Positions 54,508 through 64,000 of a stretch of DNA of 64,000 bases are shown here, piece after piece (positions within the stretch are counted from its first letter, which is position 1; every line of letters starts with the position of its first letter). Location: contig NC_084892.1 in assembly GCF_958979055.1 (NCBI RefSeq), positions 3,675,501-3,739,500 of the forward strand, given 5' to 3'. The notes under the pieces are model-generated. The model did not search any database and had not been told where the DNA came from. It worked only from the letters and a program-made list of their open reading frames with translations. This stretch comes from Alnus glutinosa (lineage: Eukaryota > Streptophyta > Magnoliopsida > Fagales > Betulaceae). A program made the position numbers and the translations under genes.

Positions 54508-54754
54508 TATCAGATTTCTGTTATTGAAGAACAAATCAGAGAGAAAGTATGAAGCGTGCGAGAGAAAACTTTGAGAGAAGAAAGGATTCTCTGATTGTAT
54601 TGATCAAAAACTAATCAACTGTACATGACTTGCAGTATATATATATACTAAGTTACAAAACTTACATTGTAAGTTACATTCTAATAGAATATTTAACTAA
54701 CAGAAAAATCACGTGGCTATATAAAATTAAACACGTGTAAAATGTAATCTAATA
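54508..54754 (-). mobile_element. 3' LTR of the copia fragment
   Basis: Lies directly after the polypurine tract. The ends TATTAGATT and AATCTGATA are short inverted copies, with TA in place of the usual TG/CA. Includes a TATATATATA tract near 54640. Confidence 0.8.
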
Positions 54755-55876
54755 CTCCCCCTCAAGATGGACAGTGTATATCAACAATGTTCATCTTGGA
54801 CAAAAGGGAATGAAAAGACATAGAACCAAGAGACTTGGTAAGAAGATCAGCAAGCTGATATGCAGAAGAAACATGAAGAGTCTGAATCAGGCCCTGCTGA
54901 ATCTTTTCACACACAATGTGACAGTCGATCTCAATGTGCTTCGTGCGTTCGTGATAGACAGGGTTGACGGCTATATGCAGGGCAGCCTTGCTATCACAAA
55001 ACAAAAGTGCAGCAAAAGAGTGATTAACCTGAAAATCTGTAAGAAGGCTGCATAACCAGGTGATTTCACAAGAAACATCAGCCATAGACCGGTATTCAGC
55101 CTCAGCTGAAGACCGAGATACCGTGTGTTACTTCTTAGATTTCCAAGATATTAAGGAAGATCCTAAGAAAACACAAAAACCAGTGACTGATCGTCTAGTG
55201 TCTGGACAACCAGCCCAGTCGGAATCACAAAAAGCCTTAAGATGACATGGAGATGAAGAAGGAAAGAAAAGGCCTTGACCAGGGGCAGATTTAACATATC
55301 TGAGAACCCGAAGAGCTGTTGCCATATGAGGTTGTCTAGGAGATTGCATAAACTGGCTGAGAGTGTGAACAGAATATGTCAAATCTGGCCGAGTAGTTGT
55401 AAGATATAGAAGGCGACCAATTAATCTTCTATAAGCAGTAGGGTCTTCAAGCAGAACACCATCAGTAGCAGAAAAATGGACATTTGGTTCCATTGAGAAC
55501 TTAGCTGGTTTGGCTGCGAGTTGACCAGCATCATTAAGAATATTAAGAGCAAACTTGCGTTGACAAAGAGCAATTCCAGTGCTGCTGCGTGCAATCTCAA
55601 GACCAAGGAAGAATTTAAGTGGACCTAAATCCTTTAGCTTGAACTGAGTATCAAGAAACATAATAAACTGATCAATGAGCTTGGAATCATTGCTGGCCAA
55701 AACAATATCATCAACGTAGACCAATAAAGCAAGGAAAGAAGAGCCAAGTTTCTTAGTAAACAATGAGTAATCGGCCTTGGACTGAGTAAAGCCATGTTGA
55801 ATCAAAGTGGTGGAAAACTTGGAAAACCACTGCCGTGAGGCTTGTTTCAAGCCATAAAGAGACTTATTTAGCTTAC
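54508..55876 (-). mobile_element. Ty1-copia retrotransposon, 3' fragment
   Basis: On the minus strand the frame starts within reverse transcriptase ([13 protein letters not shown]), includes the active-site YVDDIVLAS, then [18 protein letters not shown] and the RNase H start [19 protein letters not shown]. The frame meets one TAA where KKQHTVSRS is usual, and then continues ([42 protein letters not shown]) to a stop at 54762. A purine tract (TTGAGGGGGAG) and a 247-bp LTR follow. Gag, protease, integrase and most of RT are missing. The left break removes about 550 bp of spacer relative to unit 0, so a deletion took the 5' end and the flanking DNA together. Confidence 0.92.
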
Positions 55877-56895
55877 AAACTTATGGAAAAAGCTGAGTGC
55901 TCCTAGGATAGTGGCATATGAGTTCATAGTTGGAGTAATGACAAGATTTATTTTTTTTCCTATTTATATACTATGTATATTTTATAAAAATTTAAGATAG
56001 AAATGAAGTATTTTATAACATAATATAATTATCAGATAAAGTATATGTATATTGATAAAGACAATTCAAAATAGAAATGAAGTATTTTATAAAACAATAT
56101 ACGTATAATATTTATCCAATTCCATAAATATGTGTTAGTAAAGGTAAAATTTAGACAACAGTAACAATTATAACCTTTGTGTTTCCTCAGTTTTCCTCTG
56201 TCTAGACTCTAGAGGCATAGTGGTGAGGTAGTGAGTGGTCAATTACAAGCCCCTCTATGGCTCTATTACTGTGGGTCATACGTAATGCTTTACTCGGTTT
56301 GCATTATTGATATATCAGGAAATTAGGTCGTCTATCTGCTTTTTACTAAAGTCTAAAGTCAATTTTTTTTTTTTTTTTGTTTCCTATTCAAATGTGGGGA
56401 GGGGAAAGAATTTAAAGTCAGCTTATGTAACATCTTATCCCAGAACTACACACATATTAAGGATGCGTTTGAAATTGCAATTTCGTAAACAAAAAGTACA
56501 ATTTTAAACTAAATCAAATAAATATATCTTTTGAAAATTGCGTTTTAAAAAACTACGATTTGAAAATGCAGAAAACAGCTTTTTCAAATCACAGCCAAAA
56601 GGATGCTTTTTTTTTTAAAAAAAACGTAGAATTTTAAAGGCTAACCTACGATTTTAAAGGCCAAACTGCGATTTTGCCAAACGTTTAACAGCGTTTTTAA
56701 AATTTACTTTTTCAAATCGCACATTTTAAAATCACTATTTTAAAATAGCACTTTTTGAAATCGCAAACCCAAACAAACTCTAAGTGGAGCCATGGCCTTT
56801 CTTGATTTTTCAAATTTTGTTTTAATAAGTTAAATAATATATATATATACATATTTAGGCTTAAAAAATTAAGTTTGATCTCTATTAATAAGTGG
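55877..56895. repeat. Unit D spacer, right part
   Basis: Non-coding homologue of about 2455-3470 of unit 0. Contains a MITE-like element at 56459-56782. Confidence 0.8.
56459..56782. mobile_element. MITE-like element, family M (unit D, right)
   Basis: Homologue of 3050-3377. Confidence 0.6.
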
Positions 56896-57565
56896 ATTTT
56901 CGGCCACTTTTACAGGATTCTAGCTACTATAGCCAGAATCCGAGATAAAGGCCAGAATTCTGACAGTTTTGTTGGAATTTGGGTTGGCCGGATTCCGGCC
57001 AAAACTGCCGGAATCCGGCACAGAACGGCCGGACTCAAGCCCACTGGCCGGAATCCTACCAGAACCGCTGGAATCCAACCGTTTTGGCCAGATCCCAGCC
57101 AGTCGGCAGGGATCCAGCCGTTCTGGCCAGAATTTTCTAGCTAGATCCGTCCAGCCAGCCGATCGGAACTCGGTTGTTCTGGACAGGATGTTATGTCCAG
57201 ATCCAGCCGTTTTGGCCAAATGGCCGAAATACGTTCAATTTGGTCATCGAAATCTGGGTTGACCGGATTCCGACAATAATGGTCGGATTCCAGCGACATT
57301 GATCGGATGTTGTCGGATTTCGGTACTGGCAAGATTTCGGTGATGGTCGACAACTTGAACGTGAAGGTCGACTATGTCATTTAAAATGGGTCGAATGCGT
57401 CTGGCATCTTCTGAAAATGATTTCATTTTCTGAAATTTACTAAGCATTTTTGGTCAAATAGAAATAACTTTTCGGTTGACTATTATTTTCGCCCCTACCA
57501 AACACTGAAAAATGCCAAAATTATTTTCCAAAAATCATTTTACACCGAAACAAACGAAGCATTAG
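56896..57565. mobile_element. Inverted-repeat element E, copy D3, 5'-truncated
   Basis: Starts inside the CCGG-rich part (TTTTCGGCCACTTTTACAGG) and keeps the right end ...CGAAGCATTAGT. The hairpin region has lost its centre. From here to the TLDc stop (57566-57747) is the conserved 3' flank also seen at 4716-4898. Confidence 0.72.
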
Positions 57566-57747
57566 TATAATTTATGTTTTCCATCATAAGTATTTACAAA
57601 TTTAGTAAAAATATGGTCCAACTTCCGACAACAATGACATTATAAACAAAAATAATTTTAACATCAACTCAAAGATATTGAAGGCAAATCCTTAGCTACA
57701 ACATGATTTTTCTGATTGTAGAAGCAACAAAAAGGTGGATCATCAGA

Positions 57748-60700
57748 TTACTCGCTCGAATTTGCAAGCCCAACCATGTTGAGCATATTGCGATCCTCCT
57801 TAAATCTTTCTAATACAGTAGTACCTTTGGTAGCCTCATGCCTTCTTTGTGCTCCTCTGGGAACAACCCTCCAGCATTCTATCACTTCCGGACATATTCG
57901 GCTGGTCTTGGAAAGGCAAGGACTACCAAATGTGGTACAGTTGAATGTGTGCCCCTGATCAAAGCTTGCAGAGAGAAACAGACCAAAGTGATTCACTCGT
58001 CCTCCAAGACCAATGCCATTGGGGATGTCCTCTGAACTGAAATTCACAGCGCACTGCAGATACGTCGACACTCAAGATCTTAAGAAGTATTATATGATTA
58101 GGGAAACAACTAAATGCAATGTCATCACCCAATCAATAAAGGCATTTAAGCAACCCTCCAACAATAACAGCCTGAAAGGAAAAAGCGACGTATGATGAAA
58201 ACATTTGATGAATAAAAATTAGCAAGAAAAAATCAAATGAAACAAAGTTTCAGATAATCTAAACATAAAAATTGGGTTCCTTGCATCTCAGCACTTCAAC
58301 TTTCTCCGTGCTCTAAACTTCCAAACTTTTCCACTTGCAGTTTAGATCGATAGAGAACCAAATCAAATTTTTTTAAGACCTTATAGAATCCAATTTAGTG
58401 GTTTGCTCTAAAAATTCCAAGAAATTGATCAAACTTAAACCTATGTTGAAAAGTCAGCCTTGTTAGTTGCTCAATGAAAATCAGGATGTCAACAGTTGGG
58501 CTAGAATAAAGGACCATTGAGTCAAAACCATGAGTTATAACTTACCGCTTCAGACTTCATCGGTTATGTCCTTCCTAGCATATGACAATTGTTGTTACCA
58601 TGTTTTGAGTTTGAGGACCTCCAAGACATTTTGTAATGAATAACATGACAATACATATGTACATAGGACAGGTCTACTGCCAAAGCTGCCTTTACAGTTA
58701 CCATGGCTAATTCAGGCAGTTCATTTCCAATTGAAACAACTTGAGAGCATTCAAAATCTATTTGCAGTCACTTCCTTAGAAATAGAACAGTTTTAACACA
58801 GAGGAGGATTTCTTCCTGGCTGAACAATATCCTTCCAAGAAAGGAAAATTCTTTCTTGTTTTCCTACTTGGTTACTCAACCAATAAATTAATTACTGAAC
58901 TTGACAATCAATTAACTTATTGATCTATCAGGAGAGAAAACTATGACAGTTAGGCAAACCTAAATCACAGCATGGAATATACAGAATCATTTTCTATCAG
59001 CAGAACCAAAGAGCAAAGATGAGACTAATACAAGATTTTTCTTTAGAAATCACAATAAAAAACCTCCATATCAGAACCATATGAAAACAATAGAAACTTA
59101 CCCATTGTATATTACTGTTTGCTCCGCTAGGCCTGAATATAGATACCTTTGGATATAGCTGAAAAAGAAAAGACTTCATGTCGCCATAGAAATCACCATG
59201 CCTCTCCCAACGCTGAGAAGCATAACCTCCATATATGTAACCTTCTTTATCCTTAATAATCAACACAGTTGGCCCATCATCATTTCTGCAGTTCAATTGA
59301 ACAATTACCCATTCGACTCCTACTTAAAAAATAGTTGTAGCAACCAAGAAACTGAAATAAAATAGAAGGCATTTAGCAATTGTAATTTCTTTAGCAAAAA
59401 TGAAACCAAAAGAAGGTCAAAGCATTAACAGATTATAGAACAAAAGCAACGGCTCCGTTTGTTAATTTTTTTTATTAAAAAAAAAATGTTCTGATGAGAC
59501 ATAAACGTGAAAATAGTTTTAAATGTTTTGTGAGTATTTTGTGTTTTAGGTTATTTGTAAATGTTTTTGTTTTAAAAACAGGAAACATAAGTGAGAATGA
59601 AAATGATTTAACAAACAAAGCCATTACGTCTTTATTAATAAAGAGCTCTTTACTTTATGGATAGGCATTGACGCCATTGTCTACAGGTTTCTTGCAACCA
59701 GCAACAACTTGTTATACTAAAAAGGTCCTTGTCAACCTAATGGTTAGGTTCGTTAGGACCTCAACAGAAGCCGTTACTACCAATTTGTACAGCACATTCC
59801 ACTTAGTCTAACTATGCACAATCAATTTAATTTTATGAATTAATAAGGAAATGTCAACAAAGGCCAGGAAACCAGCAGTAAAACAAAGTTAGAACAATTT
59901 GATGTACCTAGAAAAAAAAAGAATGCATCATTATTTTTGAACTTTTCTAAAACTTCTGAACACCCAGGACCTGACACTAACTTTGAAAACATTTTATGGA
60001 TACTGCACGCTACATCTAGGCACGCTTGATGTTAAGAACCAACATACAATAGTCTACCCCCATATTGAGGTCCATAATGTTATCTAGGCCTTTATGTAAC
60101 CATTACAACAAGGTCCCATGACTTCTCAAATAATCAACATCACAGCCTAATTGATTGTTGGTGCAGAATCGATGAATACCCCGGACTCATCCTTCTTCTT
60201 TAACACAATTACACAAATTTAGCATTACAAAGTGCTAACACAAAAAGACGTGATACACTATTCCTATAAATAAAAGAAGTAGCAGCAGAACTGAGAGGTT
60301 TCTAAACCTCGCAAGGGTTGAGAAAAGCAAAATCAGATCAACAGCTTGGTGCAACCATGAACAGCTTTTGAAGAATATATGCTACATGGTTTATCCTTCT
60401 AAAAGCACATAATTAGCCTCAAACAGCTAAATTTGGACTCAAAACAAAAACAGCCACACGCGCGCGCACACAAAAATAAAATAAAATCAACTAGCATGAT
60501 ATAGGAATATAATTTGATATCAGCAAATTCAATGACATCCACATAATTACCAGATAATTGTATGAGAAAAGCAAGGTACTTACGATATGTTGCCCAAGAA
60601 TGTATTAAAACTCAGGCCATTGTAAGCACTATGGTATAAAAGTTTCCATTCCTCCTGCTCTTGCAGTGAAAGGGCTCCTCCTATATGCCAAGCATATTCC

Positions 60701-62804
60701 TTCCTCAATAACACCATGTTAGGATCAACACTCTCCCAATGCTGTAGATAAGGAACTTGAGATCCAAGTCTCCCTACATAAAACGGTATCACATGAAAGA
60801 GTGGAAATTTTCTTTTTCTGAGATTTCGAAAGAAAGGAAACTCAGAAGAGTAAAGTATATATTCTCCTAAACTAATTTGCAATCCATAATATAGAGAAAT
60901 GGAAATTATCAGGCCCAACAATTTTCCAGATAAAGTACTAAATGAGCAATTGACAAAAGTAGAGAGAGAAGAATGAGAGATTCTTTCTTCAAATACTGAT
61001 TTAGAAAATCGTAAAAACAGAAAGCAAGTTACACGATATCTTAAATTCTTAATCCCTCATAACAACATGTCGCATCTGGTGATCCGCGTTTTCATCTAAT
61101 TAATAAAAACATCACAACTACTTTGTAAATCGTTGCCTATTTAAAAATTAAATTTAACTATAATTATTGAACTTAAAAGAAACAAAAAGGCACTAGAACC
61201 GTGTTCACCATGGTTTATTCCCAAAGTTCTGGTGTTTGAAGATGCAAATAAGCCAATGACAAGCAGTACACCAAACAACTCACTATTTTCTATTAAAAAA
61301 AATTCATGTCCACCACATTAACAAAATGCACTCCACTTATCATGTTAAGTCTTAACTACACTTTTTCTGTTTGTATTGTATTTCATGTTCTTGGGAAATA
61401 CTATAGGTGTGTAAGAGAAGAAAACTAAAAGAAACGGAAATCAAGAGGATATAAATGTCTGAAGATAAGCAGAAAACCTGGATCAGGTGGCATCAACAAG
61501 CTTCCAAGGAACTTCCTGACAGATGGGACAAGAGTACACCAATTTCTGAAATCTTCCAAAGACATACTGTTTTCAGCACACCCGTTGACATGCTTTGAGA
61601 AAGTTGCAGCATTAAGAAATATGGCCCCAATGTTCTTATGCGAACTTGATCCATGTTCACTATCTTTCATGGAGAATATAGTCTCAAACATTGCAATTAA
61701 AACAGCTTCCAGATCAGACCTGACATTAAACTTCCATCATTATACGCATCAACACAACTAACAAAAAGGGGCACCAAGCCAGCTATTCTAGAAGTTGTTA
61801 TATAATTACTTTGAACTTAACGAAAGTAACCTAACTGCTTATCATGTATGATCAAGCTTAAAAACCTATAAGCACTTATATTGTCATGATCCATGAAAAA
61901 AGTAAGCCACATCTGTATTATTACTCCAAAAGAGAAGTCAATGTTATAATTGGAGCTCCCAAATATCACTTATAAAATCTAGTATCAACTAGCAACGAAC
62001 CAATGTGAAACTTAACTCCCATTTAACACCTTAACAATTCACTCACTCAATGTGGAATTAACTTTCTAGAGTTTCAGATATGGGGCAAATTAAGTCGGCG
62101 AAAGAAACTTGAACTAGAAATAGTAAACATGCAAAATAAACTCTACCTCCCCAAAATGCCATCGCCGGATACGTCTACTAAATGGTAAATGAACTCTTCA
62201 ATCTCATCTTTTGTTCCTTTCTCATAACTCCCCTGCAGTACATACTAAGCCATTACAAAGTGCTTAACGCAATCACAGTTGGAACGACAGGGGGCTATTT
62301 GGAATTTTGAGGCTCAATTTTCCAACATCTTTGATAGTTTAGAGTGCATATTTTCAAAGAAATAGAGATTACTTTAGCAATAACGAGGTCTTGAAAGGTG
62401 AGGCGTTGATCCTTGCGTTGCTGGGAGACCAAATCGAACATTCGGTCACCGAGAGGACCGTGGAGTCCGAAATACGTCTGAGAGAAAATCTATCAACGAT
62501 CAGGAACGCTCAAGAGCATAGAGAATTGAAGGAGTGTGCGAAGAAGAGGACCTTGAAAACAGAGGGAGAGATGTGTTGGCCATTGCTCTGCGATTGGGCA
62601 GCCAGGGCCACGAATAAGGACCTGAGGTCTTCAAGTTCCTTTTCGGCGAAAGCTCTACACCAAAACCAACGAAATCCAATTTATCAATGAATTCACCGTA
62701 GTTTTAAAGCAAGCAGATACACAAAAAGGTGCGTATTTGAGAGAGGCATACCTGGAGGCGGAAGCGAAGCGGGGGTCTGCCGGAGGGGACTGAGCGTTGC
62801 CCAT
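57748..62804 (-). CDS. TLDc-domain protein with N-terminal EF-hand-like motif (8 exons; 1-bp frameshift in exon 2)
   Basis: Exons: 62804-62752, 62655-62552, 62477-62373, 62232-62147, 61719-61478, 60773-60584, 59285-59102, 58053-57748. All introns are GT-AG. The product is 422 aa if the frame is kept. It starts MGNAQSPPADPRF, a possible N-myristoylation signal. Residues 107-118 (DVSGDGILGRSD) fit a degenerate EF-hand loop. The TLDc domain spans about 230-390 (KDKEGYIYGGYASQ, ERHGDFYGD, FRPSGANSNIQW, HFGLFLSASFDQGHT, ICPEVIECW). TLDc proteins are linked to oxidative-stress defence and V-ATPase regulation in animals; the plant role is poorly known. Exon 2 as printed has five A (CGAAAAAGG, around 62637-62641 on the minus strand) where the conserved reading AFAEKELEDL needs four. 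The frame would stop soon after; this may be a sequencing error or a real lesion. Confidence 0.9.
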
Positions 62805-63469
62805 TGCTTTGCCTTTTAACAGCTTTCTTTCCTGTTCTGGTATATGGGCCAGTTGGCGACCCATTTTCTTTTTTCATCTATTTCCTTTCCCTCTTTCAAA
62901 AATATCAAATTAAAAATATTCTAACTTTTTTACACTTTTTATATTAGATCAATTATATTTTATAATTATTCAAATAAAAAAACTCACTACAAAACAAAAA
63001 AATTTTACTTTTCTATAAAACATTCTCAAATTTTATATCACATCAATCACTTCTTATTATACAACACACAAATATTCCACCACACAACTACTTACCAAAC
63101 AAGCCCTATAGATTTTTTATCTGTTCTTTCTGAAGCTTTTTCTGATTTTTCCCTTGTGTTTTGTCGTATTTCGTATATAAAACGTTGTCGTTTAGCATTG
63201 ATTGACGTTGTGGAGATAGCCCATGAAGGCATAAACCTTACCGAAGAACCCGCAGGCGCCAAGCCCATCGGCGGTGGGCATTCTATGAAATTTAGTTGTC
63301 GCTGACGCCTGACTGAACTGAACACACTGACGTTTACCTCAGCCACTGCCATAGCCGTCGCAGGTATGCGTCTTCTCTCTTGAGTATTGACATCTTTTCG
63401 TTTCTTGCCCTAGTAGTCGATTATACTGATTTAATGGTTTGTGCGTGGCAATAACTCGAAAACCCAGAA
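62805..63469. promoter_or_regulatory. Intergenic region between two divergent genes
   Basis: About 665 bp separates the TLDc start (62804, minus) from the next start (63470, plus), so the two genes are head to head and their promoters share this stretch. It is AT-rich at 62880-63120. A minus-strand open frame at 63092-63352 is not recognised and overlaps the likely 5' leader of the plus-strand gene. No convincing TATA box was seen for either gene. Confidence 0.5.
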
Positions 63470-63918
63470 ATGAAGCTGAAGGTAGTGTGCAAGAAAGTGT
63501 ACGATTACATTCGCTACGATCTCAAAGAAATCGCTTTCCCTTCGTCGTTGCCCGATCCCCCTCATATAAAAAAACGTCGTAAGCTCACTTGGCATGAGCG
63601 ATTCTTGGTCTCTTTCTCTCTCTCTCATTCTTCATTTTTATTTTTTTTCTTTCGGGAAACAATTGGGTAGCCATTCTTTGACCTTTTGTGCAAATGTATT
63701 GAAAACATATGGCATATATCCGTTTGCCTATATTGTTGTGCAGGTGTTGAAGGAAGCCTCTAGGCTTTATGCTGCGAGCTGGGTCCGGGACATCGGTCCG
63801 GAGCTTCGGCCAAATGATTATAAGAAGCATGAAGAGAGTGAGAGTGAGAGTGAGGATAAGCCCAGTGGAGCAAAAAGTAAGACTAAAGAGAAAGAACCAT
63901 CGACGTTGGAAGATCTTG
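63470..63918 (+). CDS. Conserved plant protein of unknown function, 5' part (two exons, continues beyond window)
   Basis: Exon 1 63470-63607 (46 codons, starting MKLKVVCKKVYDYIRYDLKE and ending WHERFL) and exon 2 63744-63918 (starting VLKEASRLYAASWVRDIGPE and ending near STLEDLG), joined over a 136-bp GT-AG intron in phase 0. A good donor, GTAAG, follows at 63919, so the gene continues past the window edge. The protein is charged and helical-looking, with a Lys/Glu/Ser-rich stretch. I do not recognise a named domain and give no function. The frame across both exons and proper splice sites support a real gene. Confidence 0.75.
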
Positions 63919-64000
63919 GTAAGAATTTCATCAATTTCTTTCTCATGGTTTTGTTTTTAGATCAATGTTATGAGTATTTTGGCCATTCGGGTTTTGTGAG

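Noticed and set aside
54774..55245. Plus-strand open frames in the copia region
   Set aside because: Antisense to the clear copia pol frame on the minus strand.
63092..63352. An 86-codon minus-strand frame between the two divergent genes
   Set aside because: No recognisable motif, and it overlaps the probable 5' leader of the plus-strand gene.

Overview
The window is nuclear DNA of a flowering plant. Genes have GT-AG introns, and their products are plant-type proteins: an SDR110C-like dehydrogenase, a TLDc-domain protein, and captured pieces of UDP-glucuronate 4-epimerase and of SPINDLY. The spacers are AT-rich and full of plant transposons (solo LTR, Ty1-copia, LINE, Pack-MULE, MITEs). A eudicot, possibly woody, is my inference; the species cannot be fixed from sequence alone. 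I saw no rRNA, tRNA or CRISPR.

The main structure is a tandem segmental array with a period of about 11.8 kb. The locus that looks ancestral lies at the right: SDR gene (45.1-46.1 kb, minus), spacer, complete TLDc gene (57.7-62.8 kb, minus), then an unrelated gene on the plus strand (63.5 kb to the edge). To the left are duplicates. Unit 0 (about 226-8208) has spacer plus the last two TLDc exons. Units A (9547-21059), B (21060-32899) and C (32900-44677) each hold an SDR copy, a spacer, inverted-repeat transposons, a truncated TLDc last exon, a truncated LTR and a block not found elsewhere in the window. Unit D starts at 44678 and runs into the complete TLDc gene. B and C look identical over most of their length apart from microsatellite length. 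A is more diverged in its SDR half but nearly identical in its distal half.

There are four SDR copies. A and D are intact (two exons, 278 aa, Ser153/Tyr166/Lys170). B and C share the same one-base insertion in a homopolymer, just before the catalytic Tyr, and are broken. The TLDc gene at the right has a complete eight-exon structure (422 aa if read in frame) but carries one extra base in exon 2 as printed. The left TLDc fragment has lost a splice acceptor and is interrupted by a 1515-bp solo LTR with a perfect 5-bp target duplication; the right-hand gene supplies the empty site.

Other notable content: a 2316-bp Pack-MULE (51905-54220) with 9-bp target duplications and captured UDP-glucuronate 4-epimerase and SPINDLY fragments; a Ty1-copia 3' fragment (54508-55876); a LINE fragment (8209-9547); a family of about 0.9-kb inverted-repeat elements filled with CCGGAATCC-type motifs; and an LTR packed with about twenty GTCCGGAC-type palindromes. 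Nothing suggests a cooperating gene set. The biology is gene and segment duplication, decay, and transposon-driven remodelling around one SDR and one TLDc gene.
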